Below are positions 24,254 to 31,602 of a DNA stretch of 64,000 nt, in pieces. The stretch covers positions 66,900 through 130,899 of the forward strand of contig NZ_JBHTHA010000048.1 in the NCBI RefSeq assembly GCF_042676385.1, read 5' to 3'. Source of the stretch: Paenibacillus_E sp042676385. Lineage in GTDB: Bacteria > Bacillota > Bacilli > Paenibacillales > NBRC-103111. The translations under genes and the position numbers were made by a program. Below the pieces are notes generated by a model. It was not told the origin of the DNA. It made no database searches and saw nothing but the letters and a program-made list of their open reading frames with translations. Within the stretch, counting starts at the first letter, position 1, and each line of letters opens with the position of its first letter.

Positions 24254-25564
24254 TTACTTCCGCAATTCGTTCGAAACATCTTTCAGCGTTTGCGCAGCGT
24301 CTTTTCCGTCTTGCAGCACGCTCGGCATGATTTTTGTTTTTACCGCATCCGAAACCACAGGTATCTTCTCGCCTACGTTGACCGGATAGATTTCATTTTT
24401 CACGGATTCAAGCGTTTTGAAGATATCTTTACCGAAGAATTGAGTGAATTTGTTTTCTTCTTGCAGCTCCGGCGAACTCCATACCTCGATGCGAATCGGG
24501 TCAAAACCAAGCTGCTTCCAGATTTGAATGTTGCCTTCTTTGGAAAGCTTCGCATAGGCGAGGAACTTCATCGCCAAATCTTGATTTTTGGATTGTTTGG
24601 TAACCGCTGTTCCCGTACCGCCCATACCTGCCGAGCGGAATTGGCCTTTTTCCCAAACCGGCATCGGTTTGATGATGATTTTGCCTTTGAGATCCGGCAT
24701 GTAGTCGGTGAAACGGCCCATGTACCACATTGGCATCCAGACGGAAGCTGCGCCGCCTTTGTTCATGAAGCCGTAGTACTCTTCGGCATGATGACCGCCG
24801 CCTGGCGCAGGAACCGCCACTTTTTCTTTAATGAGATTTTGCAGGTATTGCAGTGTTTTGGTGTTGATGTCATTATCGAGGATCACTTTGCCGTCTTTAT
24901 CCAAGTAATCGGATTTTTGCTGGGAAATGAGCGGCCAGAACGACCATTGGTCGGATGTTTCCAGCGTCGTCATCGGCTTGCCTGTAGCTGCAAGCACTTT
25001 TTTGCCGGCTTCTTCATAATCGGCCCAGGTCACGATGGAATCCGCATTCACGCCCGCTTTATCGAGAATTTCTTTATTGTAGTAAATTACTGCTGCGCCA
25101 ACATGGAAGTCGATGCCGTAATATTTGCCGTCTTTCGCGTAAATATCCACCCTGGATTTCACGATGTTCTTCAATTCCGGCTCAACAATGCTGTTTAGCT
25201 CAGCCAACTGAGGCGTGCCTTTGAGAAAATTGGGGAATTTACTGATCTCAATGTCCGCCAAGTCAGGAGCTCCGGTACCGGATTGCAGAGCAACCAACAG
25301 CTTATTGTGCATATCATCGTATGGCAGTGTATCCGCTTGCAATTCGATCTGTTTATCAGGATTCGCTTTGTTCCACATCTCCGCCATGCTTTGATAGAAC
25401 TTGCCATGCAGTTCATTGAATGTCCAAAGAACCAGCTTCGTAGAGGCACCCTTCTTCCCTCCCGAATCCCCTGACCCTCCGCTTGAAGTGCTTGTGCTGC
25501 ACCCCGACAATACCAAGACCATGCTGAGAACCAATACCATTGCTGTGACAATTGCTTTCTTCAT
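24254..25564 (-). CDS. Sugar ABC transporter substrate-binding lipoprotein
   Basis: A 436-residue extracellular solute-binding protein (family 1). The signal peptide ends in the lipobox VLVLSGCSTS, with Cys at about 22, followed by a Gly/Ser linker. The mature part has KLVLWTFNELHGKFYQSMAE and VPAPGGGHHAEEYYGFMNKG-like segments typical of MsmE/AraN-type proteins. It captures the oligosaccharide for the two permeases downstream. A strong sigma-A promoter lies about 100 bp upstream (TTGACA-N17-TAAAAT). Confidence 0.9.
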   Translation of the reverse strand: MKKAIVTAMVLVLSMVLVLSGCSTSTSSGGSGDSGGKKGASTKLVLWTFNELHGKFYQSMAEMWNKANPDKQIELQADTLPYDDMHNKLLVALQSGTGAPDLADIEISKFPNFLKGTPQLAELNSIVEPELKNIVKSRVDIYAKDGKYYGIDFHVGAAVIYYNKEILDKAGVNADSIVTWADYEEAGKKVLAATGKPMTTLETSDQWSFWPLISQQKSDYLDKDGKVILDNDINTKTLQYLQNLIKEKVAVPAPGGGHHAEEYYGFMNKGGAASVWMPMWYMGRFTDYMPDLKGKIIIKPMPVWEKGQFRSAGMGGTGTAVTKQSKNQDLAMKFLAYAKLSKEGNIQIWKQLGFDPIRIEVWSSPELQEENKFTQFFGKDIFKTLESVKNEIYPVNVGEKIPVVSDAVKTKIMPSVLQDGKDAAQTLKDVSNELRK

Positions 25565-25621
25565 TGATCCTTTCCCCCTTCAAAAATTGGTATGAATGAT
25601 TGCGAGCAATTTCTAATGTTG

Positions 25622-25693
25622 AAAATGATTTGCTTTAGATAAATCTAAATCATTTTATATTATTATTTTATTTTTGCTTGAAATTTTTGTCAA
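25622..25693 (-). promoter_or_regulatory. Promoter and leader hairpin of the arabinan operon
   Basis: Minus-strand -35 TTGACA (25693-25688) and -10 TAAAAT (25670-25665) with a 17-bp spacer. Immediately downstream, 25622-25656 holds an inverted repeat (outer arms AAAATGA/TCATTTT, inner TTAGAT/ATCTAA) that may be an operator or a 5'-UTR hairpin. Confidence 0.7.
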
Positions 25694-25736
25694 GGAAATT
25701 TTTGAATGCGCTTACGTCATTTTCTTTATTATATCT

Positions 25737-25892
25737 GTTTATTTTAAAATAAACACCAGGTATATTTCGAATAAACCTGAATAAATTTAACTTTTTATAT
25801 ATGAATCCGCTTTCTTTTATGTAATTAACAAATATTGGCTCGGTACTCTTCCTTTATGCCCCCCAATCATTTATAATAAATTTAAAATAAAC
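25737..25892. promoter_or_regulatory. Candidate operators of the divergent winged-helix regulator
   Basis: GTTTATTTTAAAATAAAC at 25737-25754 is a perfect 18-bp palindrome. A second site at 25875-25892 matches it at 14 of 18 positions and shares the half AAAATAAAC. One lies upstream of the operon promoter, the other just ahead of the regulator gene, which suits control of both directions. Confidence 0.5.
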
Positions 25893-25907
25893 AAGGGGAT
25901 AGGCCAT

Positions 25908-26825
25908 ATGATCTATATCAAAGAGCTCCGCTCTGGTTTAAATATATTTAAAGCATTAAGCTCAGAGATTCGAATTGAAATTCTTGAGCTCTTGGCCAAA
26001 AACCAAAGCCTGAATCTAAATGATTTGGCGAATAAATTGAATCTCACCAATGGCGCCATTACGATGCATATTAAAAAACTGGAAGAAAGCGGTTTAATCG
26101 AGATCAATACCGCCGTCGGCAAACATGGCATTCAGAAGATTTGCTACCTCAATGAAGAGAAGCTCATGGTGGATCTGCGCAGCAAGGAAATCGATAACCT
26201 CTACGAAGTTAATATGAAAGTGGGCCATTACAGCAACTATCAAGCACTGCCTACCTGCGGTCTTGCGACAAAAGACAGCATTATCGGCGATTTCGACGAT
26301 CCCCGCTATTTTGCCGATCCGCAGCGGATCGATTCCCAGATCATCTGGCTGTCGGAAGGCTTTCTCGAATACCGCATTCCGAACTATTTAAAGCCGAATC
26401 AGACTTTCAAAGAAATTCAGTTTTCGATGGAGCTAAGCTCGGAAGCGCCCGGCTACTGTAACAACTATCCTTCCGATATTTATTTTTATATCAATGACCA
26501 AGAGATTGGCTATTGGACAAGTCCGGGCGATTTCGGCGATGCGCGAGGCACGTTCAACCCGGATTGGTGGCCTCCGCACCTTAATCAATACGGGGTGCTC
26601 AAGCTGATCCGTGTGAATGACGAAGGCAGCTTCATCGACGGCTGCCGCATTTCCGACGTCACTTTGTCCGATATCAACCTGGACTATAAGAGTGAGATTA
26701 ATTTCAAAATGGCTGTGGACGATAAATCGAAGAATAAGCGCGGATTAACGATCTATGGCCAGCATTTTGGCAACTACAACCAGGATTTGCTGGCGAGGGT
26801 TCTGTATACCAACCAGGAAGAATAG
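25908..26825 (+). CDS. Winged-helix (ArsR-like) regulator with C-terminal ligand domain
   Basis: A 305-residue protein. The N-terminal ArsR-like winged helix contains IFKALSSEIRIEILELLAK and LTNGAITMHIKKLEESGLIE. From about residue 95 to the end there is a large beta-rich domain with many aromatic residues (FLEYRIPNYLKPNQ, PGYCNNYPSDIYFYIND, GTFNPDWWPPHLNQYG) that could bind a sugar. This layout recurs beside carbohydrate operons in Paenibacillaceae. It is divergent from the arabinan operon and probably senses an arabinan-derived sugar. The exact effector is unknown. Confidence 0.78.
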   Translation: MIYIKELRSGLNIFKALSSEIRIEILELLAKNQSLNLNDLANKLNLTNGAITMHIKKLEESGLIEINTAVGKHGIQKICYLNEEKLMVDLRSKEIDNLYEVNMKVGHYSNYQALPTCGLATKDSIIGDFDDPRYFADPQRIDSQIIWLSEGFLEYRIPNYLKPNQTFKEIQFSMELSSEAPGYCNNYPSDIYFYINDQEIGYWTSPGDFGDARGTFNPDWWPPHLNQYGVLKLIRVNDEGSFIDGCRISDVTLSDINLDYKSEINFKMAVDDKSKNKRGLTIYGQHFGNYNQDLLARVLYTNQEE

Positions 26826-26844
26826 CCCACTGATTTCAGATGAA

Positions 26845-27186
26845 AAGAACCTGGCCGATGGCCAGGTTCTTGTCTTAAAGCCGTATATTTGGCATCGAGC
26901 TTGTCTTTGACAATCCTCCGTCTTCTCGTCTGTAAAGATGAAAAATATCGTTTGAGACACGATTCCAACATCCCGCATGTCTGTAACGATAAAAAACACT
27001 TCTCCAGCCTCACTTGGCGTACACAGCTGCTTTTTTTCTCGTCTGTAAAGATGAAAAACATCGTTCGAGACACAACTCCGATATCCCCACATGTCCGTAA
27101 CGATGAAAAACACCTTTGCAGTTGTGTACTTGCTGTTTGTTGTTTCCCGCTTTGCAACTTTCAAGATGGCTTGACCTTATACAGGG
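26845..27186. repeat. Dispersed intergenic repeat, copy B (two tandem cores)
   Basis: It begins with a 12-bp-arm hairpin (AAGAACCTGGCC, GAT loop) that may also terminate the regulator gene. Two copies of the core CGTCTGTAAAGATGAAAAA follow, starting at 26927 and 27040. Each core is followed by GAGACAC(G/A)A, a C(A/C)CATGTC(T/C)GTAACGAT-like block and AAAAAACAC. Overlapping minus-strand frames here encode repeated peptides (VFFIVTDM), but I see no gene start. Confidence 0.75.
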
Positions 27187-27222
27187 CAACAGGAATCCAG
27201 AGATTCCGATTGCCCTTTCACT

Positions 27223-28077
27223 TTAGATAGCCGCGGTCGGAGCCTCCCAGCTCAATGCTGTTTCCAGCATGGTCTTCAACTGCTCCGCTCTGTGCAGATC
27301 CGGCTTGGCTTTGAGCATGTTGAATTCATCGCGGATATATTGGATTGCGTCGTCGCGCAAACGCTCCAACTGCTCCCCATTTAAGATGTACAAATACTCC
27401 CGAACGGACTCATACGTGTAATACCAGTCCCTGCTCTCCAGAAATGTAAACGATGCATGTTGATACCAGGTTCTGGCATGAGCTTTCAAGGCGGCTGTGA
27501 TGATATCGTTGTTCCCCGACATGGCGTAAAGTCGATCGGAGGAAATCAGACTCCTGTAATTAATCATATTGCCGGCCGCATGCGTATTCGGAAGCCCATA
27601 AAACTGGATGAGATGATCCAGTATTTCAATATACGCATCCGTTCCGGCACGCTTCGGATTGAACTGGCACCTAACCGCTGCATGTGCGATGTCTTTCAGC
27701 AACCGGAGAGCTTCTGCCATTCCTTTTTTGTCAACGGAACCTTCAAAAAACAACCCCATCTTGCCCGGACGAATCTCAGCCCGGTCAATCGCATCATGGA
27801 GTTTATCCTCGAATTGCTCCTTACTGTAAGGCGCCCATCGGTCGATATGATTGGCGAGCTCCGCTCTCATGCCAAACTCTCTGCGTATGATGCTGATTAA
27901 ATTAATTCCGCCGCTGCCGTTAACGGCAAGAAATATTTCGTGTAGAAGATTTTCCAGGTTTTTCGCCTTTTTTACGGCATTCATGATCTCAACCGGAACC
28001 GTATAAACGGTCTCCGCTTCTTTTTGTTTGAGTGCGATGATGAGCTGCTCTAAGTCCGAAAGTAAATCTTGCTGCAT
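27223..28077 (-). CDS. Hypothetical protein, 284 aa
   Basis: A soluble, mostly helical protein with no signal peptide. It opens MQQDLLSDLEQLIIALKQKE and includes EIFLAVNGSGGINLISIIRR, FGMRAELANHIDRW and RTWYQHASFTFLESRDWYY. I recognise no domain or catalytic motif. I set the start at the ATG at 28077 (AAAGG upstream); a further in-frame ATG is at 28095. It lies 48 bp after the 104-aa gene at 28126-28440 in the same direction, so the two are likely co-transcribed. Confidence 0.72.
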   Translation of the reverse strand: MQQDLLSDLEQLIIALKQKEAETVYTVPVEIMNAVKKAKNLENLLHEIFLAVNGSGGINLISIIRREFGMRAELANHIDRWAPYSKEQFEDKLHDAIDRAEIRPGKMGLFFEGSVDKKGMAEALRLLKDIAHAAVRCQFNPKRAGTDAYIEILDHLIQFYGLPNTHAAGNMINYRSLISSDRLYAMSGNNDIITAALKAHARTWYQHASFTFLESRDWYYTYESVREYLYILNGEQLERLRDDAIQYIRDEFNMLKAKPDLHRAEQLKTMLETALSWEAPTAAI

Positions 28078-28125
28078 CCTAACCCATCCTTTCATTCACC
28101 GATTCTGCAATCAACCCTCTTAAAG

Positions 28126-28440
28126 TTAGTGAAGAAAGGATTCGTTTCTCAGCCAAGCTCCACCTTCATCGGTGCTGCGGTAACACATCGTAGCTGACTG
28201 GAGCGCCCCCTTGGCTGCCTCTTCTATGGAGGAATACCGATTTTCCATGGCAGTAACAGGACCAGCATTGTCTGCTCCCCGGTAATAATGACTGAGCTCA
28301 TAAAAATAAGTGCCGGCTTGATTCTTAAGGATCAGAATCTCGATCGATGTGCCATCGACTCGAGCCTTTAAGTGCCCGACAACCTCATGAACGGCCTCAA
28401 TATCCGCATGAACATTTTCGAGCTCGGTTAAATTCAACAT
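28126..28440 (-). CDS. Hypothetical protein, 104 aa
   Basis: Starts at the ATG at 28440 with GGAGG 9 nt upstream. The sequence MLNLTELENVHADIEAVHEV leads into a mixed alpha/beta protein with ILILKNQAGTYFYELSHYYR and a Ser/Ala-rich helix (SSIEEAAKGALQSATMCYR). There are no membrane segments. I recognise no family. It probably forms a two-gene unit with the 284-aa gene downstream. Upstream DNA is a dispersed repeat. Confidence 0.72.
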   Translation of the reverse strand: MLNLTELENVHADIEAVHEVVGHLKARVDGTSIEILILKNQAGTYFYELSHYYRGADNAGPVTAMENRYSSIEEAAKGALQSATMCYRSTDEGGAWLRNESFLH

Positions 28441-28534
28441 TTTTGCAAGCCTCCACATCGTCTTTTTATTAAATAGTTCCCCTCCAGACCATTTTTATCC
28501 AATTTATTTGAACCGTTATTCGTCCAGCATTTTC

Positions 28535-28800
28535 AACTACACCCACTTTTCGTCTGTAAAGATGAAAAATATTGTTAGAGACACGACTGCAACATCCCCA
28601 CATGTCAGCAACGATGTTTAACATCTTACCAGCTTCGCTCCGCGTACAAAGCTGCTTTTTTTCTCGTCTGTAAGCATTCAAAACATCGTTAGAGACACGA
28701 CTTCATTTCCCCTCACCCACCGCAACGATGAAAAACATCTCTGCAGCTGCGAACTTACTATTTGTTGTTGTACGCCTTGCAGCTTTCATAGTGGTTAGCC
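28535..28800. repeat. Dispersed intergenic repeat, copy C (one full and one degenerate core)
   Basis: Core CGTCTGTAAAGATGAAAAA starts at 28551 and a degenerate core CGTCTGTAAGCATTCAAAAC at 28665. Both are followed by TTAGAGACACGACT. The tail ACTATTTGTTGTTGTACGCC and GCAGCTTTCATAGTGGTTAG is shared with copies D and E. No gene is seen from 28459 to 28882. Confidence 0.75.
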
Positions 28801-28882
28801 CCTTATTCCTTGGTACATTTCCCCTTCAAATGTTTCAAACGTTGCCTGTGCTTAAAGTAATCCGATAATTGGATGATAGAAT

Positions 28883-29755
28883 TCAGACTTCCTCGCGCAG
28901 CACCTTGATGATCGCTGCAACTTTCTCATCGCCATAGCCCGCTTCCATCGCTCTCTTGAAAAGCCCCATAGCGAACGCCGGAAACTCGGCGTTGATCTTC
29001 GCTTCCCGGGCTTGCTGCAGAAACATTTCCAAGCCTACCGCAGAGGTCTTCAATGAGCTTTCCGGGTTCTCAAAATCCCCTTTTTGAATCGTTTCACCCA
29101 TGTGTTTGATCATCTCCCCGATGAATGGAGCGATGGTGAGAAGCATGGATCCGAGGGCATCCACGCGATGACCCTCCGATTCGAAAATGCGTGCACCGTG
29201 CATGAATCCCAGAAACGAACCGTATAAGTAGGAGAGAAATCCCAGATCGAAGGCAGAAGCCGAACCGGCCTGCTCTCCTAAATAAGGAACATTACCCGCT
29301 AGGCTCTTAAGAATGGCCTCGCTCTTCAGCAATGCTGTGCGTGCGCCCGATACGAAAATAGTGGTCTCCGGCCTTCCCATCTGCCCCGGAGTTGCAGCAA
29401 TGGCGCCGTCGAGATAGTCGGCAGCGTGCTTATGTGCCCATGCTTCATAGTCACGTGCCTCTTTGGGGCTTCCGGTGGTAAGCTGAATCAGCACCCGATC
29501 AGCGAGGGCAGGGATTACCTCCTTTGTATCAAGTATCTTGTACGAAGTCTCATAGTTGGCTACGCAAATGATCGTGATAGGACTTGCTTCTACCGCAGAA
29601 GCTGCATTGGAGGCCAGAACGGCTCCCTCCCGCACCAGCGGATCAGCCTTCTCCGCCGTCCGGTTCCAGACTGTGACACGGTAGCCATCCTTTAACAGCG
29701 CGCGAGTGAGCGCTATGCCCATTGGGCCTAAACCAATAATAGTTACTTCACTCAT
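28883..29755 (-). CDS. Imine-reductase / 6PGDH-like NADPH-dependent oxidoreductase
   Basis: A 290-residue protein with a Rossmann N-terminus (EVTIIGLGPMGIALTRALLK, then VTVWNRTAEKADPLV, where the Arg after Asn suits NADPH) and a helical C-terminal domain with ASAFDLGFLSYLYGSFLGFMHG. This matches the imine reductase branch of the beta-hydroxyacid dehydrogenase superfamily. Native substrates are mostly unknown. The start is the ATG at 29755 with GGAGG 8 nt upstream. A MerR gene is divergent, and a second, broken copy of the family lies beyond it, so the locus may respond to one inducer. Confidence 0.85.
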   Translation of the reverse strand: MSEVTIIGLGPMGIALTRALLKDGYRVTVWNRTAEKADPLVREGAVLASNAASAVEASPITIICVANYETSYKILDTKEVIPALADRVLIQLTTGSPKEARDYEAWAHKHAADYLDGAIAATPGQMGRPETTIFVSGARTALLKSEAILKSLAGNVPYLGEQAGSASAFDLGFLSYLYGSFLGFMHGARIFESEGHRVDALGSMLLTIAPFIGEMIKHMGETIQKGDFENPESSLKTSAVGLEMFLQQAREAKINAEFPAFAMGLFKRAMEAGYGDEKVAAIIKVLREEV

Positions 29756-29779
29756 GTATATATCCTCCAATTATTTTTA

Positions 29780-29811
29780 TTGACCTTGACACCAATGTCA
29801 TGCTTTATAAT
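29780..29811 (+). promoter_or_regulatory. MerR-type promoter/operator of the merR gene
   Basis: TTGACC (29780-29785) and TATAAT (29806-29811) with a 20-bp spacer that holds the dyad TGACA-CCAA-TGTCA. The elongated spacer with central dyad is the hallmark of MerR-controlled promoters. Nearly the same block precedes the broken oxidoreductase gene. Confidence 0.75.
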
Positions 29812-29845
29812 GGAGACTGACATTTATGACAGGGAGGCGTGTCCG

Positions 29846-30223
29846 TTGAAGATCAGTCAATTGTCTAAATCAACCGGTGTCAGTGCTCGATCCATCAGGC
29901 ATTATGAAAAGAAAAAGTTAATTACGTCCATGCGCCTGGATAACGATTATCGGGAGTTCGACGAATCCGCAGTCGAGCGCATCCGAAACGTCCAGGTATA
30001 TCTAAGCTTAGGCATGACAACCAATGAAATCGAGCAAGTTTTAAGTTGTAAGGATAGCAATTCCGCAAAGAACGGATATTGCGATGACATGTTGAAAGCC
30101 TACGAAGATAAATTAGAAAAAATCAACAGCCAACTGAATTCCTTGGCCACGCTGCAACACCGGTTGGAGAAGCAAATCCGCATCATGAAGAAAAAAAGGG
30201 AACGGCTGGGTATCGTGACATAG
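29846..30223 (+). CDS. MerR-family transcriptional regulator
   Basis: A 125-residue regulator. The winged helix-turn-helix is MKISQLSKSTGVSARSIRHY with EKKKLITSMRLDNDYREF, followed by a coiled-coil dimerisation helix (about 75-118) and a Cys pair (SCKDSNSAKNGYCDD) that could sense thiol-reactive or metal signals. I use the TTG at 29846, which has AGGGAGG 8 nt upstream; the open frame extends 22 codons further across the promoter. It probably controls itself, the intact oxidoreductase gene and the pseudogene beyond. Confidence 0.87.
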   Translation: MKISQLSKSTGVSARSIRHYEKKKLITSMRLDNDYREFDESAVERIRNVQVYLSLGMTTNEIEQVLSCKDSNSAKNGYCDDMLKAYEDKLEKINSQLNSLATLQHRLEKQIRIMKKKRERLGIVT

Positions 30224-30229
30224 CTGATC

Positions 30230-31112
30230 TTAGGCTTCAGGCAACGACGACCGCTTCCGAAGCATCTCGGTCAGTCGCGGGAAACCGTCGCTGCCGTGGC
30301 CCTCATCAATCGCCCGCTGTACGATGGCCTTGGCAGCGCTCAGAACACTGGCATCGATTCCATGAGCCTCGGTAGTGAGAATAATATGAATGACCCTCAT
30401 CGACCTGCCGGGCAAAATCGGTCATGATCCCTGGAAGTATGCCGGTGATTCCTTGGGCATACACGGCGAGTTCCTTCGCCGAGATATTCTCCGCGCGTGC
30501 TAAGGTAAGCGCATGTACGTAACCGCTCACGAATGTCCAGTAAATATCCAACAGGGCTACGTCGAACGCAGCTGCACGGCCGGGATCCGTACCGAGATGC
30601 GTGGCCGTACCGCCCAGACTGGCCAGCGTCGGCCGGTGTTTTTCATAGACGTCCGTCGCTCCGCTATACAGTACAACGGCCGTGGGCTGACCGATCGTCG
30701 GCGTCGGGGTCATGATAGCCCCATCGAGGTAGTCGATACCGTGCCCAGCAGCCCAACCGGCCATCTCGCGGGCCCGCTTTGGCGAGTCGGCAGTAAGATT
30801 CACCAGCGTCCTTCCCTTCAGGACGTCTCCCACAGGATCGAGAATCGCGTGCACAGCGTTGTAATCGAGCACGCAGACAATCACAAGCGGGCTCGCTGCA
30901 ATCGCATCGGCGACAGTAGCCGCTAGGCTCGCTCCTTGCACGACAAGTGCATCAGCCTTCCCGATCGAACGGTTCCATACAGTCGTCGGGTGGCCGTTCT
31001 TGAGAAATGAACCTGCCAGCGCCTGCCCCATCGGACCTAGGCCGATGATCGTCACCGGCGAACGATCCGCATCTGTGACTCCCAATTCTTTTGCTTCTAA
31101 TTCACTACTCAA
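30230..31112 (-). pseudogene. Imine-reductase-like oxidoreductase, disrupted by deletion and frameshift
   Basis: The N-terminal part is intact: PVTIIGLGPMGQALAGSFLK, TVWNRSIGKADALV, and AAAFDVALLDIYWTFVSGYV. After FARQVDEG (near 30395) this frame goes off-family. The correct C-terminus continues in another frame as HIILTTEAHGIDASVLSAAK then DEGHGSDGFPRLTEMLRK. Compared with the intact paralogue at 28883, about 13 residues are missing at the junction, so a roughly 40-bp deletion broke the frame. The start is TTG at 31112 with GGAGG 8 nt upstream. Its MerR-type promoter is still intact, suggesting recent decay. A sequencing error alone would not explain the missing residues. Confidence 0.82.
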
Positions 31113-31148
31113 TGAAAACACCTCCTCTTGTATGTGTTCACAACGTAT

Positions 31149-31179
31149 TCTATAAGATTGACACTAGTGTAAAGGTCAA
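31149..31179 (-). promoter_or_regulatory. MerR-type promoter/operator of the oxidoreductase pseudogene
   Basis: Minus strand TTGACC (31179-31174), 19-bp spacer, TATAGA (31154-31149). The spacer contains the perfect palindrome ACACTAGTGT. It shares TTGACCTT, ACAC, TGTCA and CTT at the same offsets with the merR promoter at 29780. Confidence 0.75.
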
Positions 31180-31193
31180 GAGTTCTGCAAAGT

Positions 31194-31218
31194 AAAAAAA
31201 ATCACCCTGCGGGTGATT
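31194..31218 (-). terminator. Minus-strand intrinsic terminator
   Basis: AATCACCC (31200-31207), TGC loop, GGGTGATT (31211-31218), with an A-run at 31194-31200 that gives a U-tail on the minus strand. It would end transcripts coming from the two-component operon at 31603-33722. Confidence 0.75.
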
Positions 31219-31600
31219 GAAAATAGGTATAGTCAGCAGATTAGAGAAAAAGTTCGCTATTAGTGCACCTTGTAGACGCAATTTTATTGGAGGCATGTTC
31301 CAAACGGGGCTCGAAAGAACAAAGGTCTTTAATTATAGAACCACGTTCGTTATATATGGTCATTTGTTCTTTAATCGAACCCTAGACGGAGATTCCTCCC
31401 CTTTTAGCGTCCCTTTGGGCTCTATCAGAGAACGTCGTTCTCTACAGATGAAGTCAGTAGACGAAGGCGAAGGTCTCCTAAGAATGAAACGCCCTACAAC
31501 CTCAATCGGAGAAGCGCTAGTGCACACCGGCGTCGGATACCATAACCGACATTCCCCAGATCATTACCCAAGGAACGAAATCTTTCTCCTCCTCGAAATG
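31219..31600. other. Gene-free stretch
   Basis: A plus-strand open frame crosses here and runs into the 3' end of the opposite kinase gene. It has no properly spaced ribosome binding site and no recognisable domain. I see no repeat, promoter or hairpin of note. Confidence 0.5.
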
Positions 31601-31602
31601 AT

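Noticed and set aside
25703..25716. Catabolite-repression (cre) site upstream of the arabinan promoter
   Set aside because: TGAATGCGCTTACG matches the cre consensus except at two conserved positions; too weak to annotate.
26745..27164. Minus-strand frames encoding repeated VFFIVTDM-type peptides
   Set aside because: They are readings of the dispersed repeat family; starts and binding sites are lacking and the same peptides appear wherever the repeat occurs.
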